A DNA stretch of 64,000 bases, taken from positions 7,019,001-7,083,000 of the forward strand of contig WPIO01000002.1 in NCBI GenBank assembly GCA_009760855.2. The letters run 5' to 3'. Below the pieces are notes generated by a model. The model saw nothing but the letters and a program-made list of their open reading frames with translations, made no database searches and had not been told where the DNA came from. A program made the translations under genes and the position numbers. Positions 23,210-33,673 of the stretch are shown here, in pieces. The stretch is from Cristatella mucedo. Its lineage: Eukaryota; Bryozoa; Phylactolaemata; Cristatellidae. The stretch's first letter is position 1. Every line of letters begins with the position of its first letter.

Positions 23210-23880
23210 TTTGCAGATACCTCGTTAAAAAGCCTACTATAGATCATGTGAATTTTAGTAATTTTTGTCCAGCTCTTGTCCAATCTTTGTTCCAGTCTTC
23301 TACGATTTGTATCCAAGACACTTAAATGTGGTGGCCCATTAACTTAACGATCGCACCGATTCTACAGATCTTGCTAACCAGCTATGAGTGTGATTTGAAG
23401 CTGACAATTCCACGTAAACTGCTCTCCTTCGCAACACTCCTGATCAGGGTAGGGTCTCTCTGGTCGTGCACCTGAATGCCTCAGTAGCATTTTACACCAT
23501 TAACCACCATACTCTTCTGGAACCCATTTCCATGCGCCTAGCTTGATATCGCTAGCATAAGGCTGGGTTAGATCCTACCTCAAGGGGGGTGTGTCAGTGA
23601 GAGCGTAGATTTACACGGCCTTCGGACACCAAGGCCCTGATCTTGAGATATCGTGCACCTCCGGGTTCGGTCGTTGGCCGCCTTCTTTTCACTATATATA
23701 CACTCCCCATAGCCGCTGTCATCGACGTAGGCAAACTCGTCTTTCATTTCTACGCCGACGTCACCCAGTTCTACCAATTGCTCGACCCATGTAAAGCCTT
23801 GACCCTCAAGCGAATCAAGCGACTTCACAGCGAACTGTCAAAACGCATGCCGATGGGTAGCCCAGGCTTCGATGGGGACT
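23210..23880 (+). mobile_element. LINE-B RT fragment
   Basis: The + strand shows PLVKKPTIDHVNFSNF (before the RT), DQGRVSLVVHLNASVAFYTI (RT block with LDLSAAFDTI degraded) and FHFYADVTQFYQLLDPC (active-site block, YADD changed to YADV). Shifts and stops interrupt it. Confidence 0.82.
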
Positions 23881-24179
23881 CATGCCGCTCGTAGAACAGG
23901 CCCTCCTTCCTTCGCAGGCCTCGGTCGGATGCCCTAGGCAACACGGCTGTTCCTATTGAAACTCACGCACGCCAGCCAAATCGGTTAGCTTATGCCTGGT
24001 CTTGAGATTATTAACGGTCCCTGAATTAGAATGGTTAGTAATTGACTATGTCACGATCTGTGGTTAGGCGGTACGACAAGCCGAATTCGAGAGTATCCAG
24101 TTATTATCGGTAGTTCAGTTGCACTCTGGACGGCAAGCGCGCCGTACGCCAAGCCTCTGAGGCTGCGGAGTAGACCGGT

Positions 24180-24990
24180 CAAAGTTAACGACACGGCCAT
24201 GCTATGTGAAGGCCGGCGCGTGCGTGCACTCTCTGTTTCTCTTTATTCTCTATCGCTCTCTTTCGCTTCTTCTACAGCGGCGCGCATCCGTCGCAGGCGG
24301 CATCTGCGCTCCGCCAGGCTTTCGCCGAAGCGTTCGTCCGCGAAGGACCGGCTCAGTAACGGGACCTTCGTTCGCGGCAAACGACTCTGTGGTGCAGCGG
24401 ATGCCACAGCGCTAGTTGGACATGAGCGGCCGGTTTAGCCGCTCAGACTTAGCCGATAGTCGTCGTGGCCGCGGCGGCCAGCGGCCCGGCGTCGGAATTC
24501 AACGGCTCAGGTTCCCGCTGGCTCTTCATTGATTAAGAGGCAGCCTGGGTATTTGCCCAGTCGTCCGAGCTTCGCTGCGAGCCGACTCTGGGCTCTCAGC
24601 GAAGCTCGTTCGACAACATCTCAGAGAGCGTACGGCGTACGCGCGACTCCGATCCGAGAGCCCTTGCTCTTTTTCCTGCTCTGCTTAGTCACGTGCTATG
24701 GTTTATAGTCTCTGGCTTTCCGGTGGCACCATTAACACCGAGCTCCGCCGCGGGCTTGGCTGCTTTGGAGCGTTCCCATCACGACGGCCATTTTCGGTTT
24801 CGGGTGTTGTCGTGATTGTCCGCGCCTTGCGCAGCGAACTCGGCTTATTCGTCGCTGTCTTCCATGCGAAACGGCGAAGCCTTCGGGCGCGGCAGTACGT
24901 CCAGTCTGCAGGGCTACATCCAGAAGGCTGGCTAATGATGCGACGTGTGTTCGTGCCGCAATCAAGGCTGCGAGACAATAAATTGTAGAT
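24180..24990. promoter_or_regulatory. GC-rich island
   Basis: CpG-dense block with a pyrimidine-rich CTCTATCGCTCTCTTTCGCT run, GGCGCGCATCCGTCGCAGGC, and a CACGTG E-box at about 24691. Open frames on both strands follow from composition. It could be a promoter or an unmethylated island. It abuts the AT-rich hAT relic and no gene start is recognised. Confidence 0.35.
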
Positions 24991-25080
24991 AAAATATACT
25001 ACAATATATTGGCTTCAATACATTTTACTGATTTGGGTGACCATACCAATATATTGTATATTGTACCGGATTGCTTGAGA

Positions 25081-25156
<76 letters not shown>
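25081..25156. repeat. (AT)n microsatellite
   Basis: About 35 AT units with one TATATATATGTATATAT interruption. Confidence 0.95.
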
Positions 25157-25158
<2 letters not shown>

Positions 25159-25249
25159 TAGCGCTGCAGCGACGCGACATGTCTATGAAGGAATTGGGTG
25201 TTTTATTTTAATTTTTAATTTAATTTCGATCATTGACTCATACCCAGAG

Positions 25250-25690
25250 TTTGGCTTCCACCACAATGTTGGCAACTATGCAGATATAATCCACAGTAAA
25301 GATTTGGAAACGGCCACCGTCAAGATACACAAAAACAAGCAAAACACCCTGACAATTCATAAAGAACGTGCAGTTGAACAATTGTTGCTGCCTGTATTTG
25401 CGGACGCGGAAAACGCTGCAGAGGATGATGCTCAATTGTCTTTTGCTGAGCGAGCACATTTTACTCAAGCGACAACACATTAAAGAGAAGACAGCATGCA
25501 GCGAGTGTATAAACACCCCCTTCTTGCTTCCAACATCAAATGAGGTGGAGAGACTTTTCTCTATGGCGAAGCGAATGTTTTGCCCTTAACGGCATAGTTT
25601 GCAACCCAGAAGGTCGGAATCGCTGCTTTTTCTAAATAAAAACAAGTCACTGTGGCATTTGACTCTTGCCGCATTGATAGTGAATGAAAA
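25250..25690 (+). pseudogene. hAT-family transposase relic (C-terminal dimerisation region)
   Basis: The + strand shows FADAENAAEDDAQLSFAERA, LLPTSNEVERLFSMAKRMF and, in a shifted frame, RRSESLLFLNKNKSLW. The order (SFAERA, PTSN-x-x-ERLFS-x-A, then FLNKN) is that of the hAT C-terminal dimerisation domain. Stops and at least two frameshifts make it non-functional. The upstream catalytic part is missing. AT-rich flanks with CAATATATTG-like repeats (24985-25070, 25770-25931) may be the element's subterminal regions; I could not fix terminal inverted repeats. Confidence 0.8.
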
Positions 25691-25811
25691 AGTCTCAGAT
25701 ACAGCCGGCGATAACGAAAAAAATGAACAGGAATATGAAGATTATTGCTGAAAGCTCATTGAAAAAAATTGCAACATACGATATGCAATATATTGCATAG
25801 GTGGGATAGAA

Positions 25812-25931
25812 TATTACAATACAATGTATTTTTGAATGAACTATTGCAATAGGTTGTATTTTGGAATTATACATTGCAATAAATTGTTTTTTGGAATTCA
25901 ATATTGCAATGCATTTATGGTTGAACATCAG
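25812..25931 (+). repeat. Four 30-bp degenerate tandem units
   Basis: Units start at 25812, 25842, 25872 and 25902 with the pattern (T/C)ATT(G/A)CAAT..TTGTATTTTGGAAT.... They lie 3' of the hAT relic and echo CAATATATTG motifs on its other side. Confidence 0.75.
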
Positions 25932-26049
25932 AAAATTAAATACAATAATATTATTGTGAGCAGCCTTGGCCGCAATCTCGAAGAAGGTCGCCAGACTTCT
26001 CGAGCTATCTTCGACTGATAGCGGTTCCTCTGACGGGCGAGCCAATTTT

Positions 26050-26639
26050 AGGATCGTATTGATCCTTTAAGTCGGTGCGTGCACGGTCACCTCGCTAGCG
26101 GCCACGGCCATCGCTTGCTGTGCAGTTGAGATGAGCAGCGATTTCTGGGCTCGGTGTTTCCAGGGGCGGGATGTCACTATTCACTGCACTTTCCAATGGA
26201 TTAACAGTCAAATTAATGTGCCTAATGTGATAGGAAAAGTCCTTCGGTAGCAAGCGTAGCATGCGCTTAACATTAGCTGCCACCGTTGCCATAGTTGGGT
26301 ACGTCCGTGGAAAGGTGGCTGGCAAATATTTTTGGCTTGCATTCTGTGCACCTTACATGCACTCAAAATTAATTGTGAACAATAACGGAGAACTCTAAAT
26401 TTGTATTGGAATGTGGGTCAAAGTGTTCATCGACATATCTGGTGGGGCCGCTGTGCTGGAGGGAACCGTTGCAGTTTTTCCTCGATAAGGAAAACCTCAT
26501 AGGAGGAAAGATGAAAAAGTATATGCTGTTGCTAAGTTTAAGTTAGAAAGCCACACTTCGTTGAGTTATGCAAGAACGATTGCATGCTAATTTTCCCGAG
26601 CCATTTTTTTAACAAGCAGAGAATCAAATTTAAGGTCCA
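26050..26639. other. Intergenic, no recognised feature
   Basis: Mixed-composition sequence with a short minus-strand ORF (26095-26325) lacking any domain. Confidence 0.5.
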
Positions 26640-27045
26640 GTCACACTTTTAGCACCGGCTTTATTCATTTGCTCCGGCTTTTTGAAATATTGGAAACGCT
26701 TCCCTACCAGGCTTTGTATCGTATCACTAGCTCTTCTGACTCAAATATTTTAGCTGCGCCTCTGACCAACTTCAAATCATTTTGAAAACATACAATAGTA
26801 TGCTCCCAAAGTCTGGAACTGACTTCCTGCTCAGGCAAGGACATCACCTGACTTGAAATTTAAAGAAAAGCTGAAAACGAACCTGTTACTAACAATATTT
26901 GCTCAGCCTGAGTTAAGTGCCATTTGTGCTTATGCTTACAGAAACTCTCCTGGAAATTGGTATGCTTCTTTTACAGAATTTGTAAAAGTGCCGAAAAAAG
27001 ATTATTACTATTATCATATTGTATGAATATTTTAATTTGCATGAT
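26640..27045 (+). mobile_element. LINE-B-like 3' end
   Basis: The C-terminus is decayed: SSSDSNILAAPLTNFKSF, TSPDLKFKEKLKTNLLL-like sequence (read across shifts), then a tail with TTTGTAAAAGTGCCG and ATTATTACTATTATC. Confidence 0.7.
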
Positions 27046-27684
27046 TATTATTATTGTTGTAATTTTCCTCGTTATTGTCTGCGATAGTTAGGCATACATT
27101 TTAGGCGCTTTGCTCTCATTTTTCCTGACACTTTGCCATCAAGGTTTGGTACTTTCCAAATTCTAGAGAGATGGAGAGAGAAAGACGGAAAAAGAGATGG
27201 GAGAGAGAGAGAAAAGAAAGAGCTACGGACAGACGAATCCTGGTGTCCGATGTGGCATCTTCTTAGGGCAGTCGTGGCGACTTCAGCCTGAGATGGTAAG
27301 CCGATTCGGCTTCGTGATGATGCACTTTTTTCTCAGCTGGTGGAACGCTCCAAAATTACGCCAGCGGTATTTTGTTGGAAGTGTTAGGATCGTCCACGGC
27401 CCGATATTACTACGGTAGCCTCTAAAACCTAGTCGAGGTTGACGTAACGTCTATTCAGAACACCATGAGGCCACCAGCCAGACAAAGGTAGTGAAAAGAG
27501 ACTGACATGCAAGCAGACCATCAGACTCGGAGAGTGAATGCAGACAAACTTTTACGGCACCTCAAGACCTCTCAGGCCTTTTAACGTGTAGCAAGAAACT
27601 CAATCGCAACAGCTTGCTCAACTGGATCAGACAGCAAGCAAATACTCTATCAAAACATGTGAGTACATAACTAAAGTATACAGG

Positions 27685-27964
27685 TGTTGTGTGATGATGG
27701 CTCCGGCGGCGGCTGTTCTAGCGGGAGTCTCACGGAGACGCAGCGGGGGCGCACGTGCGAGGTAAACGAGGCTCTACTTTATTACTCTCAACGGGCACAT
27801 GTATGCAAGCTCAATCAATCGCAGCAGACGACATAAAATATAACATGCATTAGTGGCCTGACGCTGTGTTGCTTCAATGGCTTAACTATTGGCCACAAGT
27901 GAGGCGTGTGCATTAGGGTCAGGCGCTCTGCTAATTACAGCAGAAGCCGCAGGCGCACACAACA
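27685..27964 (-). mobile_element. Solo LTR with target-site duplication
   Basis: 280 bp starting TGTTGTGTG and ending CACACAACA (perfect 9-bp inverted ends, TG..CA) and flanked on both sides by CAGG (27681-27684 and 27965-27968). On the minus strand an AATAAA (complement at 27778-27783) lies about 95 bases before the 3' end, as in the R region of an LTR retrotransposon. The internal part was lost by LTR-LTR recombination. A 4-bp duplication fits Ty3-like elements; the superfamily is inference. Confidence 0.85.
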
Positions 27965-28166
27965 CAGGAAACATATACTCGCGGTAAATACTATTAAAAT
28001 GGCTAAGGACACCGTATATCTAAGAATAAAACTACTCATCGAGATGTCGATCACTTTTCAAAATCTATCGTAACTGTAGATATTATAAATAAGTGAGTTT
28101 CGATCCCACTAAGAGAATTAATCAAGAGAGGAAGTTGCTCGGAGTTTGGAAGAGAACATGAGATAT

Positions 28167-28167
<1 letters not shown>

Positions 28168-28222
<55 letters not shown>
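28168..28222 (+). repeat. (GA)n microsatellite
   Basis: About 27 GA units, the first block of a compound GA-GT-GA array. Confidence 0.95.
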
Positions 28223-28226
<4 letters not shown>

Positions 28227-28321
28227 ATGAGGAGGAGTGAACAAGCAAGCGTGTGTGATAAAGTAGGCGAGCGGGTGTGTTCTTGGGTGTGAGTTGGGTT
28301 AGGAAGAGAGACGGAGAGAGA

Positions 28322-28480
28322 TGTGCATGTGTGTATGTGCGCGTGCATGTGTGTGTTGTGTGCGTGTGCGCGCGTGTGTATGTGCACGTGCATGTGTGTG
28401 TTGTGTGTGTGTGGGCGCGTGTGTATGTGTGCGTGTGTATGTGCGCGTGCATGCGCGCGCGCGCGCGTGTGTGTGTGTGC
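28322..28480 (+). repeat. Interrupted (GT)n / (GC) purine-pyrimidine tract
   Basis: Alternating TGTGTATGTGCGCGTGCATG-type sequence with GCGCGCGCGCGCG near 28456-28467, which could adopt Z-DNA. Confidence 0.9.
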
Positions 28481-28487
28481 GTTGAGT

Positions 28488-28633
<146 letters not shown>

Positions 28634-28787
28634 TAGTCAATCTGGGCAGCTAGCAGACTATCATGTATTGTTAACGAATCTTTACTCGCCAGATGACATT
28701 AGCCCCTGGGTCTTAGCCCAGGAATAAGTTGCTTTCTCTGTGGTTTCGTTTATGCATACCCCAGCCTATGACAGTGCCGCGCCTAAA

Positions 28788-29039
28788 TGTTGTTATCTGC
28801 CAGTGCTAGGCTGGAGGACCCTCCGACCACCGACTAGCCTATCGGAGCGCAGCTAGGCGTTAGCAGCAACGCTAACGAATCAGAGCGCACCGTTCCGGTA
28901 CCGCAGTCGACAGAAGCGGACGAACGTCTGCGGGAGGGCGGTGGCGCTTCCCGCGGCTCGGTGCGTGGTCGAATAAACTGGTGGTGTTGCTCGTCCGCTG
29001 GAGTTTTGTGCAATGCGCGACGGCAGCCAAACTACAACA
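28788..29039 (+). mobile_element. LTR-like fragment
   Basis: Starts TGTTGTTATCTGCC and ends CCAAACTACAACA, with GAATAAACTGG about 70 bases before the end. The end resembles the reverse of 50365 onward (TGCTGTAGTTTGAC). No target duplication was found, so the left border is uncertain. Confidence 0.55.
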
Positions 29040-29044
29040 TGCTC

Positions 29045-29180
29045 CTCACCTCCCAGGCTGTGGGTTCGAGTTCACCTTTGGGATATCCTTTTTTGTCCAC
29101 TGCGAGCGGTGGCGACAGCAGTTAGGCCCTTTTTCCACTATATAAAAGGAGGTTGTTAAATCGGCTAACCTAAAAATTAG
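29045..29180 (+). mobile_element. tRNA-derived SINE-1, 5'-truncated
   Basis: CTGTGGGTTCGAG (B box) followed by TGTCCACTGCGAGCGGTGGC, GCAGTTAGGCCCTTTTTCC and TTAAATCGGCTAACCT. The A-box half is missing where the LTR-like fragment ends. Confidence 0.75.
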
Positions 29181-29519
29181 GCAGAAACCGAGGCGCAGCC
29201 TGGAAATCACCCGTGTAATGCCAGGGCTACTTCTCCCACAATCCAGATTATCACACGTTAACGAACAACTTCATTAGCACTCATTAAGGTCGCAGTGCAA
29301 GTCACTACCTGGTTTTTCACGTCACCTAAAAGTCTGTGTCGCAGCTAGCGCTACCGACTGACCCATTACTTCAAGTTTGGGAGACTGCCGCCGCAGTTCG
29401 TCCATCCGACTTGAGCTCGAAATGCGTAAGACTTTCCAAAGTAAAAGAGTAACTTGTGCTAGCAGAGCCTTCCTTGTAATGGCCGCATAATTAGACCACT
29501 GTTAAGTATGCCGTACGCC

Positions 29520-29582
29520 TAGAAATATATTGAATTCTCTGGGGCTTTTATCAAGTGTATTATTATTATTATATTTAGGCCT
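29520..29582 (+). mobile_element. LINE tail fragment
   Basis: TTGAATTCTCTGGGGCTTTT and ATCAAGTGTATTATTATTAT resemble the terminal CR1/L2 tail, reading on the + strand. Confidence 0.5.
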
Positions 29583-29882
29583 GTGACCTAGCCCAGGCAA
29601 CTATCGTGATTATTTATTTCCAGGAGAAGCAATGTTACCCCCACCAGCACCACTGCGAAAGGTTGACGATGCGCTATTACCTAACCACTCAGCAATGTTC
29701 ATGACTGCCAGAATGTCAGTATTAACTGACAGCTGGGCTGAAGTAATCACGAGGTAGCGCTCTACAACACCGTAGCCGAAGGGGCGGTTACAGTAACGGA
29801 AAAAATGGACCAGCCACAACTTATTGACATCCGGCCTCGCTTTATCGGTACGCGGGCGTGGATTTCCAACATACTGATCGAT

Positions 29883-29897
29883 ATGGCGCAGAGCAAG
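29883..29897 (+). CDS. ATOX1: ATOX1 coding exon 1
   Basis: ATGGCGCAGAGCAAG (MAQSK) is followed by the strong donor GTGAGC. It joins phase 0 to the exon at 30651 and supplies the missing start of the chaperone. Only 15 coding bases are in this exon. The preceding 60 bases are moderately GC-rich and presumably 5' UTR. Confidence 0.88.
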
Positions 29898-32800
29898 GTG
29901 AGCTTCTAATTATTTGCTTGTCACAGGCATGCCAGTTCACAGAATGCCATGGTTTTACCGACTGAATGGAGGAGTTCCGTATTGAGATTAGTCTGTTAGC
30001 CGTTATTAGTTTGGTATTAGATCCCTCGTACGCTTTGATGCACTCGCTGCGTCATAAAACATTGGAGTGCTGGTTGACTCTCAGGATACATTCGTGGTTG
30101 GTAGGGCCCGCGTAATAGCCTTTTTGTTCAAACATTGCGTCCGGTAGATATTGGGCTTTTTTGGATGGATCTGCCCAGTCGACGGGTTGCTTCAAGGACG
30201 TTATTTGCTCTTCAAAGTATACTGGCCAACCGAAGTAGAGGTAAGTAGGTGGGTGGGTGGGTGGGTGGGTACAACGAGTGTTATGTTAAAGCAACCGCAA
30301 GTCCCTCTAGTTTTCTAGAACTTACTATCGAATCCCCATGCTTTTGTATAATCACTGACTACGATTAAGAGGCATAGAAAGTAAGTTCACGTTCAGTGTT
30401 CTCCTTCCTGGTAGCGATGGTTTGCAACCGAGCCTCTGTTATGCTGCTCAAAAGTCTCGCACAGGGCACTTATGCACCATTAAAATCGAATAGTGCAATT
30501 GTTATAAGTTATTCGTTTGCGCTTTACACTTGACTCCCACAGGATCTTACAAGAAATCAACGTTGTGGCATGGATATTCTAGATCTAAACCTCACCGAAC
30601 TTGTTATAGGAGTGCTTTTGCTGACAATCCATATATCTTCGTGCTTGCAGGTTTATACCTTCCACATGGGAATGACCTGTGATGGATGCGCCAATGCGGC
30701 CAAGAGAGTTCTTGGGAAACTAGGCGGTTCGTATACCAAGATGCCGTACGACATCTACTCTCCAACTGCCGACTATGGCACATCTTTTTCAGCGGTCCTG
30801 AACTGCTACTTCTATGCTACTCACTACCTCAACTGCTCTCCTAACTCTGCTATGCTTCCCACTTTCTCTTTGTTGCGGGAGACGAAGTCTGTTGGCTACC
30901 GAATGCGTACCGAAAGCCGCTTAGGCTGTGAGTGCGCTATACAAAACTCTCCTGCGTAACGCCCACGTGGTCTTTATGACTTTGTGGAGTTACTGACGGA
31001 GATACATAGTGTACGAACGTGCCACCCACGAGGTTTTTGGCTATTGTGTAGTCTGCCTAGTAAACCTGATCTAATCTGTTGCTTTACTCACAATACGTCT
31101 GCTTTTGGCTAATTACTCACCATAACAAATATTGCAAATATGTCCCAGGCCACCAGTGAAGTCCCTTCCACTCTAAGCACAGGTCTTCTAAGGCCACTCA
31201 TTAAAAAGCCGGCTCTACTTGCAGCTGCAAGATTAGATTATCTGCTAACAGCATCCGATGGACTTATTCGAGTTTATCAAAACGTGTTAGCACGTTCTAA
31301 TCAGGATTAAGTGCTAATCAATCCACATAACTGCTCTTCTTATGGTTTATAATCACCTATTTAACAATGCTGATCAGGTTGGGCCTCCCTGGTAGTTCTT
31401 CCTAGATCTATCAGCAGCATTTGACTTAATTAATGACCCGATCCTTCTTGAGCGGTGGAGTCCTAAAGTGGCCTAGGTTGTACCTCAGTGAGAGATGTCG
31501 TGTACATATACATGGCTGTCATCAAGGGATCCCTTAAAGTATGGGGTACCTGCTTTAGTGTTTAGGCCACCATCTTTTCATTATGTGTGCTCTCCCTCTG
31601 GCCGATGTCATTGCCAGGTGCAATCGCGGCTTTCATTTTTATGCCGATGACAGCTCTACCTATCCCCAAAGACCTACTTGTCTATCAACCCTTCAAAGCC
31701 TCGCTCCTCATCCGACCCGATTCTCTTGTAGCCTGCGTCGTCAACATTTGCATCTGGTGGCTAATAACTTCCAGAAGTCTAACGACTAGAAGATCAACCT
31801 ACTAGTTATGGGAGAGCCTAGTGGCACCTTAAAAGTTTAAGATCTCACCCTCTTGATTGGTTCATCAAGCGTCACTCCCGTGACGTCTGCCTATAATCTG
31901 GGTGTGCTTTTCCAAAACTGCTTGTCGTTGGGTGGCACATCTCCTCTGTCAAGTCGGCCTACTTTCAGCCGAGGAAACTTCCCAGATGAGGACCTGCTTA
32001 GGCAAGAATACGATAGCCAAACTAGTTCACCCGTTGGTAACATCGAGTCCCGATAACTACAATTCCCCGCTGTTCAAGATTTGTGGCCTGTGCTCCTAAT
32101 CGCCTGCAAATTTTAGCAAACTTACAAAACTTCACAGCTGGCCGGGTCTGTCGTCAACAGTGTAGCTGCTACATCATACCGCTTTCAACGGAGCTTCACT
32201 AGCTCTCTATCAAGCATCGAATCGACTTCTAGATTCTCTCTGTGGCTTACACGCCACTTCACTAGCTTGCACCAGTATACCCTATCAGACATCATTGCTC
32301 TTCCAGTGTGCTCTATCACCCCCTCTCTCCTTGGCTTCCAGTCTGCTTGGCGTTCCTCAGTTGAAATACTTTGGCAATCGGACCTTCAGTTCATGAGCAC
32401 CGTAAGTCCGGAACTCGTTTCTTACCCCAGTCACCACCTGCAATGACTTTGCATATTTTAATCCTCCAGCTGTAGACTTAATTGTTCTGATTAGCTTTGT
32501 CGGCACCCAGTGAACTTGTCTTTTTTGTTCCATCGTGCTTTGCATGCTTACCTGTGCATGATTCAGTGCATGTTACTAACCAGGGGTCATACTAACCGAT
32601 GGCTGTGATTGTTTTTGTGTGCTTTTACATGCTTGTCTAAGCACGATACCCTACATGTTATTAACCCCTGCTTATTGCTTCTCTTGCTGTGGTTTTAAAG
32701 TGCCTGGCTAACGATTTAGTTTGCTTAGGGTGGAATACAAACGACCTATTATTAGTACTACAACTGATATGCTTGTGTGAGCTACTGAAGATCTTGTGTG

Positions 32801-33673
32801 TTTGATCTAGCTAGGTACATTCAGCTCGGTGCTCAGTGCTGCCTTTTGCTGCTACTGTGTGCTGATTCGGGCTGCATTATGCATATACAGGCAGTGTATC
32901 AGTCATGAAGTAGTTTTTCTAGATCTTGTTTTCGTTCAGTCTTGTCCCTAGATGGCAGCAGTAGCGAGAAGGCAGCAATCGCGTAGTTTTCCCGGCTTCA
33001 TGCTTGCCCTGATGCACCTCCTTTGTGATTGCCTTACAATAATTTCTCTGTGACACTTTTGGGCATCAACGCTTGTCTGCTATGCAATTATAAACCGTTT
33101 AATTATTTCCCTCTATTGTCTTGTCAGACAAAATTACTTCAAACTGAGGATCGTACCCTTGATATTTATGCAACCGATTTGTAATTGCCCTGCCTGTCTT
33201 ATGCCGTGTTACTGTGTGCTGTGCCAGTGCTGTGGAAAGAACTGTTAGATTAGGGGCCTAGGGAAAGTATGATTTGGGGGGGGGGTCAGTCGTTTAGAAA
33301 CCGTACTGGGTCGATGACCAATCTACTACGATCAGGTGACTTAACCTGGCCATGGCCTTATCATACTGTCAAAAATAAAGTAGACTTGAATATCTTTTTC
33401 TACGACTTATTTTGGACAACATACCACGATATCAGAAAAGCTAGTGATTCTGAGTGACCAGTGGCTAGCAATTACAGCTGTTCACTAAATCGTATTTACT
33501 GCTTAATATGTTTTGCTGTCTAATGCACTTCGTTTATTGTAGCCGATGTCAGTGCAGTGGAGACAGATGTGGCCAATAAGACGGTAACCGTGACGTCGAC
33601 TCTTCCTGCCGAACAGCTTCTGGAGACCCTCAAAAAGACTGGCAAGGAGATCAGTTTGATTGCAGCTCCATAA
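29883..33673 (+). CDS. ATOX1: Copper chaperone ATOX1/Atx1 family, complete spliced gene
   Basis: ATOX1 is a small cytosolic chaperone that carries Cu(I) to the secretory-pathway copper ATPases. Exons 29883-29897, 30651-30726 and 33543-33673 join in phase to 222 bases, or 73 residues plus TAA, close to the usual 68-73. The product starts MAQSK and continues VYTFHMGMTCDGCANAAKR, a ferredoxin-like HMA fold with the metal-binding MTCxGC motif intact. It then has VLGKLG and, in the last exon, ETDVANKTVTVTSTLPAEQL and LETLKKTGKEISLIAAP, including the conserved KKTGK lysines. Intron 2 (2.8 kb) contains two LINE fragments, one starting within about 15 bases of the donor. A variant ATTAAA lies near 34247. 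Identity is firm. Confidence 0.95.
30249..30272 (+). repeat. (GTGG)n tract
   Basis: Five to six GTGG units in ATOX1 intron 1; G-rich enough for a G-quadruplex. Confidence 0.9.
30651..30726 (+). CDS. ATOX1: ATOX1 exon 2 with copper-binding loop
   Basis: The acceptor is TCGTGCTTGCAG. The exon encodes VYTFHMGMTCDGC then ANAAKRVLGKLG; both cysteines of MTCDGC are present. The donor is GGCG/GTTCGT, a weak site, and transposon-derived sequence begins about 10-17 bases into the intron. Confidence 0.93.
30740..31010 (+). mobile_element. LINE-A 3' end at the ATOX1 splice donor
   Basis: Begins about 10-17 bases after the ATOX1 exon 2 donor. ACTGCCGACTATGGCACATC, CTCAACTGCTCTCCTAACTC and the terminus TTACTGACGGAGATACAT match other A copies. 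Intron retention would read the exon straight into it, giving a 129-codon chimera. Confidence 0.85.
31140..32700 (+). mobile_element. LINE-B copy in ATOX1 intron 2
   Basis: The + strand reads TGLLRPLIKKPALLAAAR, then LPLADVIARCNRGFHFYADD (RT active site YADD retained), KINLLVMGEPSG, SAYNLGVLFQN, and a decayed C-terminus (IKHRIDF..SVAYTPLH, NTLAIGPSVHEHRKSGTRFL) with the tail TTTGCATGCTTACCTGTGCA. Many stops; inactive. Confidence 0.85.
32701..33542. other. ATOX1 intron 2, remainder
   Basis: Unique AT-rich sequence with a (G)9 run near 33277-33285; no feature recognised. Confidence 0.5.
33543..33673 (+). CDS. ATOX1: ATOX1 exon 3
   Basis: The acceptor is CGTTTATTGTAG. The split codon gives Ala, then DVSAVETDVANKTVTVTST, LPAEQLLETLKKTGKEISL and a stop at TAA 33671-33673. 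This is the second beta-alpha-beta half of the HMA domain, with the family's KKTGK loop. Confidence 0.94.

Noticed and set aside
30570-30959. 129-codon ORF containing MTCDGC as the ATOX1 gene
   Set aside because: The first part is intron 1 and the last part LINE-A; the three-exon model gives a normal-length chaperone with all conserved parts.
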